From Phycicoccus jejuensis (GTDB lineage Bacteria; Actinomycetota; Actinomycetes; Actinomycetales; Dermatophilaceae), in NCBI RefSeq assembly GCF_000720925.1, contig NZ_JOEE01000006.1:186001-250000 (forward strand): DNA of 64,000 bases. The letters run 5' to 3'. Position 1 is the stretch's first letter. Every line of letters begins with the position of its first letter. The translations under genes and the position numbers were made by a program. Positions 25,943-36,740 of the stretch are shown piece after piece. The notes beneath the pieces are model-generated. The model did not search any database. It saw nothing but the letters and a program-made list of their open reading frames with translations, and was not told where the DNA came from.

Positions 25943-27763
25943 GTGCGCCACGCCCCGACCCGCGAGGACCCGTTGCTCGAGCTGCCCGCCCCGCCCACCC
26001 GTCCGCTCGCCGCCCTCTGGGGCCGCTACCGCCGCCACCGCGGCCGGTTCGTGCTCGCGGTCGCGGTCTCGACGGTCAACAAGGTCGCCGACGTCGTGCC
26101 CGAGCTGCTCATCGGGGCCGCCGTCGACGTGGTCGTCCGCGGCGACGCCTCGTTCGTCGGGGAGCTGCTCGGTGTCGAGTCGCGCCAGGCGCAGCTGGTC
26201 TGGCTGGCGGTCGTCAACGCCGTCGTGTGGGTGGTCGAGTCCGCGAGCGAGTACGTCGCCGCACTGCTCTTCCGCGGCCTCTCGCAGGCGGTCGAGCACG
26301 ACCTGCGGGTCGACGCCTACGACCACGCGCAGCGCCTCGACCTGCGCTGGCACGAGGGGCGTGCCTCCGGCGCGACGCTCGCCACCGTCAACGACGACGT
26401 CAACCAGCTCGAGCGCCTGCTCGACGTCGGCTTCCCCGCCATCTGGCAGACGGCGCTCAACGTCGTCGTCGTCGGGGTGGTCTTCGCGGTCGCGTCGTGG
26501 CAGCTGCTGCTCCTGGCGTTCCTGCCCATCCCCGTCATCGTCGTCGCGTCACTGCGCTACCAGCGCGTCCTCGAGCCGTACTACCTCACCGTGCGCGAGG
26601 GCGTCGCGCGCCTGTCCGGGGTGCTGTCGGCCAACCTCGGCGGGCTCGCGACGATCAAGGCGTTCACCGCCGAGGCGCGCGAGCGGGACCGGGTGCGCGA
26701 GGCGTCCGCGGCCTACCGCGACGCCAACGTCGAGACGATCCGCCGGTCGGCGGCCTTCGTCCCGCTCGTGCGGATGGCGATCCTCGCCGGCTTCACGTGC
26801 ACGCTGCTCGTCGGCGGTCTCTCGGTGCTCGACGGTGGCCTCGCGGTCGGCCTCTACTCCGTCCTCGTGTTCATGACCCAGCGGCTGCTCTGGCCGCTCA
26901 CGGAGGTCGCGACGGTGCTCGACCTCTACCAGCGCGGCCGCGCCTCGACGGCCCGCATCCTCGCCCTGCTCGCCGTCCCGGTCGAGGTCGACGAGGGCGA
27001 GCACGAGCTCGTGCGGCCCGTCCGCGGCGAGCTCGAGCTGCGCGGCGTCCGGGCGGGCTACGCCGACGGGCCGGACGTCCTCCACGGCGTCGACCTGCGC
27101 GTCCCGGCCGGCGAGACCCACGCACTCGTCGGGACGACCGGGTCGGGCAAGTCGACCATCCTGCGGCTGCTGCTGCGCTTCGACGACCCGCGCGCGGGCG
27201 TGGTGCTCGTCGACGGCGTCGACGTGCGCGGCCTCACCTGGGCCTCGCTCCGGGGCTCGATCGGGTACGTCGCGCAGGAGGTGCACCTCTTCGCGGGCTC
27301 CGTCGCCGAGAACCTCGAGTACTCGCGCCCCGGGGCGACCCGCGCGCAGCTGGAGCAGGCCGTGCGGCACGCCGCCGCCGACGACGTCGTCGACCGGCTG
27401 CCCGGGGGGCTCGAGGGCGAGGTGGGCGAGCGGGGTCTCACGCTCTCCGGCGGCCAGCGCCAGCGGCTCGCCCTCGCGCGGGCCCTCCTGCGGGAGCCGG
27501 CCGTCCTCCTCCTCGACGAGGCGACGAGCGCCGTCGACACCGAGACCGAGGCGGCCATCCAGCGCTCGGTGCGAGAGGCCAGCGCCGGGCGGACCGCCCT
27601 CGTCGTGGCCCACCGGCTCTCGACGGTGCGGCACGCCGACCGCATCTGGGTCATCGACGCCGGGCGGGTCGCCGAGTCCGGCACGCACGACGAGCTCGTG
27701 GCCTCCGGTGGGCGCTACGCGGCGCTGTGGGCGGTCCAGACCGGCGAGGCGGCGCTGCCGTGA
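25943..27763 (+). CDS. ABC exporter, fused permease-ATPase
   Basis: Half-transporter of about 606 residues, inner membrane. An exporter-type six-helix domain fills residues 15-330 (RGRFVLAVAVSTVNKVADVVP; HEGRASGATLATVNDDVNQLE coupling region). The ATPase domain has Walker A VGTTGSGKSTIL near 400, Q-loop YVAQEVHLF, signature LSGGQRQRLALARALL near 500, Walker B VLLLDEATSAVD and H-loop VAHRLSTV. Start is uncertain: GTG 25943 or TTG 25973. An iron-box-like palindrome upstream hints at a siderophore or haem link. A homodimer is expected because no partner gene is adjacent. Confidence 0.88.
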   Translation: MRHAPTREDPLLELPAPPTRPLAALWGRYRRHRGRFVLAVAVSTVNKVADVVPELLIGAAVDVVVRGDASFVGELLGVESRQAQLVWLAVVNAVVWVVESASEYVAALLFRGLSQAVEHDLRVDAYDHAQRLDLRWHEGRASGATLATVNDDVNQLERLLDVGFPAIWQTALNVVVVGVVFAVASWQLLLLAFLPIPVIVVASLRYQRVLEPYYLTVREGVARLSGVLSANLGGLATIKAFTAEARERDRVREASAAYRDANVETIRRSAAFVPLVRMAILAGFTCTLLVGGLSVLDGGLAVGLYSVLVFMTQRLLWPLTEVATVLDLYQRGRASTARILALLAVPVEVDEGEHELVRPVRGELELRGVRAGYADGPDVLHGVDLRVPAGETHALVGTTGSGKSTILRLLLRFDDPRAGVVLVDGVDVRGLTWASLRGSIGYVAQEVHLFAGSVAENLEYSRPGATRAQLEQAVRHAAADDVVDRLPGGLEGEVGERGLTLSGGQRQRLALARALLREPAVLLLDEATSAVDTETEAAIQRSVREASAGRTALVVAHRLSTVRHADRIWVIDAGRVAESGTHDELVASGGRYAALWAVQTGEAALP

Positions 27764-27784
27764 CGCGGCCCCGGTGGTCCCGGC

Positions 27785-27810
27785 GTTTTCGTCCGGTGGT
27801 GGACGGGTAG
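27785..27810 (+). promoter_or_regulatory. SigB/SigF-type promoter
   Basis: GTTT, 16 bases, then GGGTAG, ending 9 bases before GTG 27820. This matches the GTTT-N14-16-GGGTAY pattern of actinobacterial stress sigma factors and would give a nearly leaderless message. Confidence 0.5.
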
Positions 27811-27819
27811 CGCCCACCC

Positions 27820-29427
27820 GTGGACACCTGTGACGCCGTCGTCGTCGGGGCCGGGCCGAACGGGCTCGTCGCCGCCATCGCCCTCGCCGACGCCGGCTGG
27901 GACGTCCTGCTCCTCGAGGCGCAGGACGAGCTCGGCGGCGCCGTCAAGAGCGCCGAGGTGCTGGCGCCCGGGGTGGTCACCGACCTCTTCAGCGCCTTCT
28001 ACCCCCTCGCGGCCGCGAGCCCGGTCATCCGCGACCTCGGCCTGGAGTCCCACGGGCTGACCTGGCGCCGCTCGCCGGACGTCCTCGCGCACGTGCTGGC
28101 CGACGGACAATGCGCCGTCATGCACGACGACCCCGACGGCACCGCCGCCCGGCTCGACGAGGACGCCCCCGGCGACGGCGAGGCCTGGCTGCGGATGGTG
28201 CGGCAGTGGCAGCGGCTGCGCGACCCGCTGCTCGACGCCCTCTTCACGACCTTCCCGCCGGTGCGCCCCGGCGTGCGGCTGGCCCGCGCGCTCGACGCCG
28301 CGGAGGCCCTCGACCTCGTCCGCCGTCTCGCGCTGCCGGTGCGTCGGCTCGCCGCGGAGGAGTTCCGCGGGACGGACGCGGGGCTGCTGCTCTCGGGCAA
28401 CGCCGCGCACACCGACGTGCCGCCGGACGCCGCGGGCAGCGCGCTCTACGGCTGGCTGCTCAGCATGCTCGGGCAGGACGTCGGCTACCCCGTGCCGGAG
28501 GGCGGCGCGGGCCGGCTGTCCGGGGCGATGGCCGCGCGCTTCCGGGCCGCCGGCGGTCGGGTGATGACGGGGGCCGCCGTCGAGCGGGTCGAGCTGCGTG
28601 GTCGGCGCGCGACCGGCGTCGTGCTGGCGGACGGACGCCGGGTGCGGGCCCGCCGGGCGGTCGTCGCCGACGTCTCTGCCCCGGCGCTGTTCGGCCGGAT
28701 GCTCCCCGCCGGGGCGCTGCACCCCCGGCTGCGTGAGCGGCTCGAGCGCTTCGAGTGGGACCCCTCGACCCTCAAGCTGAACTGGGCTCTCTCGCAGCCG
28801 GTCCCGTGGGCGGCGGACGGGGCGCGGCAGGCCGGTACGGTGCACCTCGGGGTCGACGCCGACGGCCTCGTCCAGTCGTCGGCCGCGCTGACGACGGGTC
28901 GGCTGCCGTCGCCGCCCTTCGTCCTCTTCGGCCAGATGGGCGTCGCCGACCCGACGCGCTGCCCGCCCGGGACCGAGACCGCGTGGGGGTACACGCATCT
29001 GCCGCGCTCCCTCGGCGACGACGCCGGGGCCGTCGCCGCGCAGGTCGAGGCGGTCGAGGACGCCGTCGAGGCGGTGGCCCCCGGCTTCCGCGACGCCGTC
29101 ACGGCGCGGCTCGTCCAGACCCCGACGGACCTCCAGGCGGCGGACGCCAACCTCGACCTCGGGGCCCTCAACGGGGGCTCGTCGGCCCTGCACCACCAGC
29201 TGTTCCTGCGGCCGGTCCCCGGTCTCGGCCGCCCCGAGACGCCGGTCGACCGGCTCTACCTTGCGTCCGCGTCGGCGCACCCCGGGGGCGGGGTGCACGG
29301 GGCCTGCGGGTGGAACGCGGCCCGGGCGGCGCTCGACGCGCAGGGGCCGGTCGGTGCCGCGCGGCGCGCGCTGACCCGCACCGTCTGGCACCGGGTGCTC
29401 GGGCCAGAGCGGGTCAGCCCTCGCTGA
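27820..29427 (+). CDS. FAD-dependent oxidoreductase, phytoene-desaturase-like
   Basis: 535 residues of the amine oxidase/CrtI-like flavoprotein superfamily. GAGPNGLVAAIALADAGWDV near residue 10 is the FAD Rossmann motif with LLEAQDELGGAVKS as its second part; a C-terminal LASASAHPGGGVHGACGWNAARAAL segment provides the closing FAD contact. YPVPEGGAGRLSGAMAARF near 227 is typical of the actinobacterial group, whose substrate is unknown. Its last 14 bases overlap the convergent SRPBCC gene. A stress-type promoter precedes it. Confidence 0.86.
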   Translation: MDTCDAVVVGAGPNGLVAAIALADAGWDVLLLEAQDELGGAVKSAEVLAPGVVTDLFSAFYPLAAASPVIRDLGLESHGLTWRRSPDVLAHVLADGQCAVMHDDPDGTAARLDEDAPGDGEAWLRMVRQWQRLRDPLLDALFTTFPPVRPGVRLARALDAAEALDLVRRLALPVRRLAAEEFRGTDAGLLLSGNAAHTDVPPDAAGSALYGWLLSMLGQDVGYPVPEGGAGRLSGAMAARFRAAGGRVMTGAAVERVELRGRRATGVVLADGRRVRARRAVVADVSAPALFGRMLPAGALHPRLRERLERFEWDPSTLKLNWALSQPVPWAADGARQAGTVHLGVDADGLVQSSAALTTGRLPSPPFVLFGQMGVADPTRCPPGTETAWGYTHLPRSLGDDAGAVAAQVEAVEDAVEAVAPGFRDAVTARLVQTPTDLQAADANLDLGALNGGSSALHHQLFLRPVPGLGRPETPVDRLYLASASAHPGGGVHGACGWNAARAALDAQGPVGAARRALTRTVWHRVLGPERVSPR

Positions 29428-29911
29428 CCGCTCGACCGGGGTGGGCCCGGCCGGTCGGGTCGCGGCGCTCGGCGAGCAGCGCCAGCCGGCGCAGCGACTC
29501 GACGTTGCGCGGGTGGATGGCCGCCTGCCGCAGGGGCGCCGGGAGGACGCGGGACGGGCCACTCACGACGTCCTCGCGCAGGCTGAGCCTGGTGCCGTCC
29601 CCGGCGGGCGTGAGCTCGAGCAGGACGTGGGCCTCGCCGAGGGGCCATCCTCGGGCGCGCAGCAGGAGCATGCGGCCGGGGTCGCTGTCCTCGACCTCGG
29701 TGTTGTCCGACAGCAGGAGCGGCCACACCCCGACGCTGTGCTCGATGCGCGTGCCGACGGCCGGCCAGCCGGGGTCGACCGCACGCACCCGGGCGGCGCC
29801 GACGACCCAGGTCGGGTAGGCCCAGCCGTCGGCGAGCACGGCCCACACGTCCTCGGGTCGCGCGGCGACGGTGTGGTGGACGGGGGGCCGGTGGGCGGCG
29901 GGGGTCGTCAT
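29414..29911 (-). CDS. SRPBCC (polyketide-cyclase-like) protein
   Basis: 165-residue START-like fold protein: HHTVAARPEDVWAVLADGWAYPTWVVGA at the N-terminus, IEHSVGVWPLLLSDNTEVED and LLRARGWPLGEAHVLLELTP strands, and a C-terminal helix with QAAIHPRNVESLRRLALLAE. Such proteins bind hydrophobic ligands; no activity can be assigned. It converges on and overlaps the FAD oxidoreductase gene by 14 bases. ATG 29911 lies just downstream of a SigB-like promoter, so the two converging genes seem to share stress control. Confidence 0.8.
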   Translation of the reverse strand: MTTPAAHRPPVHHTVAARPEDVWAVLADGWAYPTWVVGAARVRAVDPGWPAVGTRIEHSVGVWPLLLSDNTEVEDSDPGRMLLLRARGWPLGEAHVLLELTPAGDGTRLSLREDVVSGPSRVLPAPLRQAAIHPRNVESLRRLALLAERRDPTGRAHPGRAVSEG

Positions 29912-29921
29912 GCGCTGGGCG

Positions 29922-29946
29922 GTACCCCTGACCTCTCGCCGGAAAC
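29922..29946 (-). promoter_or_regulatory. SigB/SigF-type promoter
   Basis: On the minus strand GTTT (29946-29943), 15 bases, GGGTAC (29927-29922). The match to the stress-sigma consensus is exact in both boxes. The transcript would begin only a few bases before ATG 29911. Confidence 0.6.
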
Positions 29947-30115
29947 GCACCTGCGGGGCCGTGCTCTGCCGGTGGGCTCCCGGAGCGGGTCGAGAACTCC
30001 GCGTCACCAAACCCCCGTCCGGGGCCCATCCGTGACACGGTCGTGTTCTCGGTCCAGACCCGGCCGCGTCGCGGGTCAGACAGAGTGCCCTCTTTCTTCC
30101 TGATGGAGGACAGTC

Positions 30116-30694
30116 ATGTCCAGGACCCCCCGATCCACCCAGCCGAGCGAGCGCGACCAGGTCGTCGACGGTCTGCTCTGCCGCGTCGCCGCGTCGTCGC
30201 ACCGCGACGAGCAGCGTCGCCTGCGTGCCCAGGTCGTGGAGGAGATGCTCCCGCTCGCCGACGGTCTGGCTCATCGCTACTCCGGGCGGGGCATCGAGCG
30301 GGACGACCTCGAGCAGGTCGCCCGGACGGCTCTCGTCGCCGCCGTGGACCGCTACATGGAGTGCGAGCCTGCCGACGTCGAGTCGGCACGGATGTGCGGC
30401 AGCGGTTTTCGCCCGGCATCGCTCGATGCCCCGGTGCTGGCCGGCGGGACGGAGGGCGACCGCCTCGCCGACGTCGGGGACTTCTACCACCGCTTCGAGC
30501 TGCACACCGACCTGCGGCTGGCCCTGGACTCGCTCGGGGAGCGGGACCGCCGGGTGGTGCGGCTGCGCTTCGTGGAGGAGCTGACGCAGTCCGAGATCGG
30601 GTCGATGCTCGGGGTCAGCCAGATGCAGGTGTCGCGCATCCTGTCGCGCATCCTGCGCCAGCTGCGGGGGAGCCTGGACGTCGTGGCCGCCTGA
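30116..30694 (+). CDS. SigB/SigF-family sigma factor with missing middle
   Basis: 192 residues against about 260 in the family. Region 2.1/2.2 is recognisable (ADGLAHRYSGRGIERDDLEQVARTAL), then at AAVDRY the usual 2.3-2.4 and early region 3 (the GELKRHFRD and RVPRR type stretches) are absent; text resumes at ADVESARMCGSGFRPASLDAPV and continues into an intact region 4 (LDSLGERDRRVVRLRFVEELTQSEIGSMLGVSQMQVSRILSRIL). The gene can bind core polymerase and -35 DNA in principle but not melt a -10. ATG 30116 has GGAGGA upstream. Either an in-frame deletion allele or a specialised regulator. Confidence 0.8.
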   Translation: MSRTPRSTQPSERDQVVDGLLCRVAASSHRDEQRRLRAQVVEEMLPLADGLAHRYSGRGIERDDLEQVARTALVAAVDRYMECEPADVESARMCGSGFRPASLDAPVLAGGTEGDRLADVGDFYHRFELHTDLRLALDSLGERDRRVVRLRFVEELTQSEIGSMLGVSQMQVSRILSRILRQLRGSLDVVAA

Positions 30695-30792
30695 CGAGGG
30701 GTGAGTCCGGCCGGCGGGGTGCGGCCTGAGACCGGCTGAGAGCGCCGGGTGGATGTGTGCCGTCCCGGGATCCATGCGCTCCGGAAGGATTC

Positions 30793-30900
30793 CCTTGCCG
30801 CTCGCAAGGAGTGGTTGCGGGTGGAAGGGAAACCTTGCCGCGTGGAAGGGACCTTGCCGGATGGAAGGGAAACCTTGCCGCACGGAAGGGAAACCTTCCG
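30793..30900 (+). repeat. Hairpin and tandem GGAAGG repeats
   Basis: CCTTGC/GCAAGG hairpin at 30793-30809, then four tandem units at 30823, 30844, 30863 and 30884 with the core GGAAGGGAAACCTTGCC (unit 2 lacks AA). The last unit forms a perfect 7-base stem CGGAAGG/CCTTCCG with a GAAA tetraloop (30883-30900). It lies in the 310-base gap between the sigma gene and the PAS-ANTAR gene. Confidence 0.75.
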
Positions 30901-30926
30901 GCCGCAGGCGTCGGGTCCTGTCGGTG

Positions 30927-30952
30927 CGCTCGCCTACGCTGTCCGGCGAGCG
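30927..30952 (+). promoter_or_regulatory. Dyad with -10 before the PAS-ANTAR gene
   Basis: CGCTCGCC and GGCGAGCG are perfect 8-base arms around TACGCT (30935-30940), which fits the -10 hexamer used elsewhere. The leader would be about 57 bases. If this is the promoter, the hairpin array lies upstream of it; otherwise the array is in the leader. Confidence 0.4.
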
Positions 30953-31004
30953 TGGCGGGTCCAACCCACGGCCCAGCCGCGCCGGCCACACCCGGCAGGA
31001 CCCG

Positions 31005-31856
31005 ATGCCCCGTCCCACCGTGCACGAGCCCCACGACCCGCACCACCGCATCGACCCGCACCACCCCCGTCCGACGCCGTCGCCGACCCCGCCGGCCCTC
31101 GCGACCCTCTTCCCCGGCCACGACCGGACCTCGACCCTCGCGCGCCGCGTGGACTGGGCGGCGACGCCGGTCGGCGACCCCGACGGCTGGCCCCCGGAGC
31201 TCACGGCGGCCGTCCGCACCCTGCTGCCGGCCACGGTCCCGATGCTCCTGTGCTGGGGAGAGGACCTGGTGCAGCTCCACAACGACGCCTTCCGCGAGCT
31301 CTGCGGGCCCGAGGATCTCGACGTGATGGGACGCCGCGCGGCGGATGCCTGCTCGCCGGCGTGGGCGGCGCTCGGCGCACGGGTGCGACGCGTGCTCGCC
31401 GAGGGAGTCGCGGTCCACGAGGACGCGCTGCCGCTCGTGCTCGACCGCCACGGCCGGCCCGAGCAGGTGTTCTGGTGCTGCTCCGTCAGCCCGGTGCGGT
31501 CCGCGGTGGGTGGGGTGCTGGGCGTCCTCGTCGTCGTCACCGACGTGACGGCGCTGGCCCGTGAACGGTCCCGCTCCGCCGAGCTGGAGGAGCTCGTGGA
31601 CGAGCAGGGACGTCACGTCACCGAGGCCGAGACCCGGGCCGACCACCTCGCCGTCGCCCTCCGGAGCAACCGCACCATCGGGATGGCCATCGGGGTGCTG
31701 ATGGCCCGGCGGCGACTGCCGGCCGAGGCCGCCTTCGAGCTGCTGCGCCGGATGAGCACGACCCGCAACCGCAAGCTGCGCGACCTCGCCGAGACGGTCG
31801 TGCACACCGGCGACCTCCCGGTCCTCGACGACCGCCCGGCCTCGCGGCCACGCTGA
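31005..31856 (+). CDS. PAS domain protein with ANTAR output
   Basis: 283 residues. A His/Pro-rich lead is followed by a PAS domain (LCWGEDLVQLHNDAFRELCG; VFWCCSVSPVRSAVGGVLGVLVVVTDVT) and, after a short coiled coil (RSAELEELVDEQGRHVTEAE), an ANTAR domain with the hallmark RTIGMAIGVLMARRRLPAEAAFELLRRMS and NRKLRDLAETVV. ANTAR domains bind RNA hairpin pairs and prevent termination. ATG 31005 has GCAGGA upstream; earlier in-frame codons run through the repeat array and are not coding. No kinase partner is adjacent. Confidence 0.87.
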   Translation: MPRPTVHEPHDPHHRIDPHHPRPTPSPTPPALATLFPGHDRTSTLARRVDWAATPVGDPDGWPPELTAAVRTLLPATVPMLLCWGEDLVQLHNDAFRELCGPEDLDVMGRRAADACSPAWAALGARVRRVLAEGVAVHEDALPLVLDRHGRPEQVFWCCSVSPVRSAVGGVLGVLVVVTDVTALARERSRSAELEELVDEQGRHVTEAETRADHLAVALRSNRTIGMAIGVLMARRRLPAEAAFELLRRMSTTRNRKLRDLAETVVHTGDLPVLDDRPASRPR

Positions 31857-31863
31857 CGGGTGA

Positions 31864-31898
31864 CCACCCGCCCGGCCGCTGCTTGACCCGGCGGGTGG
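31864..31898. terminator. Hairpin between the two ANTAR genes
   Basis: CCACCCGCC and GGCGGGTGG, perfect 9-base arms, between the converging PAS-ANTAR and GAF-ANTAR genes; a probable bidirectional terminator. Confidence 0.6.
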
Positions 31899-31964
31899 CC
31901 GCCCTGTCGATGACCTGCCCGGACGGGGGCAGGCGCAAACGTGCAGGCGGCCCGCCGTTCGCGG

Positions 31965-32699
31965 TCAGGGGAGGTCGCCGGTGTCGGCGACCTCGCTCGC
32001 GAGGTCCCGGATCTTGCGGTTCGTGGCCTGGCTGGCGACGCGGAGCATCGCGAAGGCCTCCTCACGGGTCACCCGGTGGCGGGCCATGAGGACGCCCACG
32101 GCCACCCCGATCTCCCGGTTGCTGTCGAGCGCCCGCAGGAGGTTCTCGGAGCGCTCGTGGGCGAGGTACGCGGCGACGAGCAGCGAGCACTGGGTGGCGA
32201 GCAGCAGCGCCTGGCGCAGCGACTCCGCCCCGAACGCGTCCTCACGCGTGGAGTAGATGTTGAGGGCGGCCACCGTGTCGGTGCCGTCGACGAGTGTCAG
32301 GCGCTGGGCCAGGACGCTGCCGACACCCACCTCGGCGTGGACCCGGCGACCGTACTCGGGCCACCGGGCGTCCTCGTGGACGCGGCGGGTCAGGAAGACG
32401 TGGTCCTCGACGACGGCGTCGACGCACGGGCCGGACCCGATGTCGTACTGCACCTGGTCGGCGGCCAGGGCCTCGTCGTGCGAGGTCGCGAGGGTGGTCA
32501 GCGACTCCGAGCGCATCGCCGTGATGCTGCACCACTCGGCCCCGGGGACGACCTCGACCCCCCGGCGCACCAGCTCACCGAGCAGGCGGCGCGTCCCGAG
32601 GCCGTCCGGCCGGAGGCGGCCCTCCTCCAGCAGGTCCGAGACGAGGTCGAGCACGTCGGCGCCACCGTTGCGCGGGGAGCGGGCGGTCGGGGGTGTCAT
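31965..32699 (-). CDS. GAF domain protein with ANTAR output
   Basis: 244 residues. An N-terminal helix region leads to a GAF domain (WCSITAMRSESLTTLATSHDEA; QYDIGSGPCVDAVVEDHVFL; LTLVDGTDTVAALNIYSTRE) and a C-terminal ANTAR domain (NREIGVAVGVLMARHRVTREEAF, NRKIRDLASEVA). Actinobacterial GAF-ANTAR proteins are one-component RNA-binding antiterminators responding to small ligands or stress. ATG 32699 has GGAGGACCC just upstream. It converges on the PAS-ANTAR gene and its ANTAR end is clearly paralogous to that protein's. Confidence 0.88.
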   Translation of the reverse strand: MTPPTARSPRNGGADVLDLVSDLLEEGRLRPDGLGTRRLLGELVRRGVEVVPGAEWCSITAMRSESLTTLATSHDEALAADQVQYDIGSGPCVDAVVEDHVFLTRRVHEDARWPEYGRRVHAEVGVGSVLAQRLTLVDGTDTVAALNIYSTREDAFGAESLRQALLLATQCSLLVAAYLAHERSENLLRALDSNREIGVAVGVLMARHRVTREEAFAMLRVASQATNRKIRDLASEVADTGDLP

Positions 32700-32779
32700 C
32701 GGGTCCTCCGCGGGTGGCGTCGACGGGTGCACCCTCCGTTCTACCGGGTCCGTCCGCCGACCGGGGCCCGCGGGTCGCC

Positions 32780-35149
<2,370 letters not shown>

Positions 35150-35242
35150 GGCGGGGGTCCTTCCGGGGACGGGGCGCGCGGGGTGGGGCGGAGGTCGTGC
35201 GGGTGGCCGGGGTGGCGGCGAGGGACAGGATGGCAGCCCGGG

Positions 35243-36082
35243 TCAGCCGGAGCCCTTGAGCTGGCGCGTGTGCATGATCACGGCCGCCATCTCCTCGACG
35301 GACATCCCGGCGGAGTTGATGACCGGCAGCCGGTGCGCCCGGTAGAGCTCCTCGGCGCGCTTGAGCTCCCACGAGCACTGCCGGAGGGAGGCGTAGGGGG
35401 AGTCGGGTCGGCGCTCGCTGCGCACCTGGCTGAGACGCGCCGGCGTGGAGGTCAGCGCGACGCAGCGGTCGAGATAGGGGCGCACCGCCTCCGGCAGCTC
35501 GCTGGCGCGCAGGTCCTCGTCGACGAGCGGGTAGTTGGCGACCTTCACTCCGTGCTGCAGGGCGAGGTAGAGCGACGTCGGCGTCTTGCCGCAGCGCGAC
35601 GGGGCGACGAGGATCAGCTCCGCCTGCTGGAGGTTGCGCAGGCTGGCGCCGTCGTCGTGCTCGAGCGAGAAGTCGATGGCCTTCATCCGGCGCTCGTAGC
35701 GGTGGATGTCGCCGAGCCCGTGCAGGGCCGGCACCTTGGGGCTGGCGTTGACGTGGAGGACCCGCTCGACGATGTCGAGGTGGCTGCCGAAGAGGTCGAT
35801 GAACGCGCAGCGGGTGCCGCGCAGGACGTCGCGCAGCTCGGCGTCGGCGACGCTCGAGAAGACGATGGGCGTCGTCGACTCGGTGACCGCGGCGTCGAGC
35901 TCCTCGACGACCCGGTGGGCCTGCTCGACGGTCGTGATGAACGGGATCTTCCGGCGCACGAAGTCGACGGTCGGGAACTGGTTGATGATGAGGTTCCCCA
36001 GCGTCTCGGCCGAGATGCCGGTGCCGCCGGCCAGGAAGAACACCGGTGTGGGGGAGGCCTGCTCGTCGTGGGCAGCAGTCAT
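35243..36082 (-). CDS. ppsR: PEP synthase regulatory kinase/pyrophosphorylase
   Basis: 279-residue DUF299 protein that inactivates PpsA by ADP-dependent phosphorylation of its Thr beside the active His and reactivates it by Pi-dependent dephosphorylation. Family marks: FFLAGGTGISAETLGN at the N-terminus, the P-loop VAPSRCGKTPTSLYLA near residue 158 and VANYPLVDEDL. It lies 4 bases after the lutC stop and just upstream of ppsA, so lactate oxidation and PEP synthesis are placed under one transcript. Confidence 0.92.
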   Translation of the reverse strand: MTAAHDEQASPTPVFFLAGGTGISAETLGNLIINQFPTVDFVRRKIPFITTVEQAHRVVEELDAAVTESTTPIVFSSVADAELRDVLRGTRCAFIDLFGSHLDIVERVLHVNASPKVPALHGLGDIHRYERRMKAIDFSLEHDDGASLRNLQQAELILVAPSRCGKTPTSLYLALQHGVKVANYPLVDEDLRASELPEAVRPYLDRCVALTSTPARLSQVRSERRPDSPYASLRQCSWELKRAEELYRAHRLPVINSAGMSVEEMAAVIMHTRQLKGSG

Positions 36083-36086
36083 CCGG

Positions 36087-36740
36087 TCAGACCTCCTCGT
36101 CGACGAGCACGACGACGAGGGTACGCGGCCCGTGGACGCCCTCGACGCGCTCGAGCTCGATGTCGCTCGTCGCGCTCGGTCCGCTGACCCACGTCAGGGG
36201 TCGCGCGAGGCCCGGCTCGGGACGCAGCCGCCCGACCGCCTCGGGGACGTCGTGGACGACCTGCCCGGCGCGCACGACGCAGACGTGCACGTCGGGGACG
36301 AGGGTGAGGGCGCGGCGCCCCTGGTCGGCCGCGTGGTCGAGGACGACGGTGCCGGTCACGGCGATGCCGACGGCCGCCGCGGTGACGACGGCGTCGACCG
36401 CGTCGAGCTCGGCGTCGACCCGGACGTCGGCCTCGTCGAGCACGCGGACGACCTCCGTCGCCGCCCCCCGCCACGCGGGGTCGAGGCCGGTGGGCAGGAC
36501 GGCTGTGGCACAGCCCTGTTGCCGCAAGGCGTCCGCCACGGCCCCGGCGACACCGGACGCCGCGACCCGGACGACCTGCGCCCGGTAGTCGGCGACGTTC
36601 TCGGCGAAGAGGTCGAGGGTGGCCGCCCGCCCGGGGGAGGTCTCCTCGACGACGGCGGTCGGGGCGCGGTCGGCCGGCGTCGTGACGACGTCGGCGGTGG
36701 CGCCGCGCACCCGCGCGAGGATCTCGTCGCGCGCGCTCAT
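36087..36740 (-). CDS. lutC: Lactate utilisation protein C (LUD domain)
   Basis: 217 residues with the LUD fold: SARDEILARVRGA at the N-terminus, a DAVVTAAAVGIAVTGTVVLDHA core near residue 125, and VHVCVVRAGQVVHDVPEAV. LutC belongs to the iron-sulfur lactate dehydrogenase complex LutABC that oxidises L-lactate to pyruvate. Its ATG overlaps the lutB stop by four bases and ppsR begins 4 bases after its end, indicating tight coupling. Confidence 0.88.
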   Translation of the reverse strand: MSARDEILARVRGATADVVTTPADRAPTAVVEETSPGRAATLDLFAENVADYRAQVVRVAASGVAGAVADALRQQGCATAVLPTGLDPAWRGAATEVVRVLDEADVRVDAELDAVDAVVTAAAVGIAVTGTVVLDHAADQGRRALTLVPDVHVCVVRAGQVVHDVPEAVGRLRPEPGLARPLTWVSGPSATSDIELERVEGVHGPRTLVVVLVDEEV

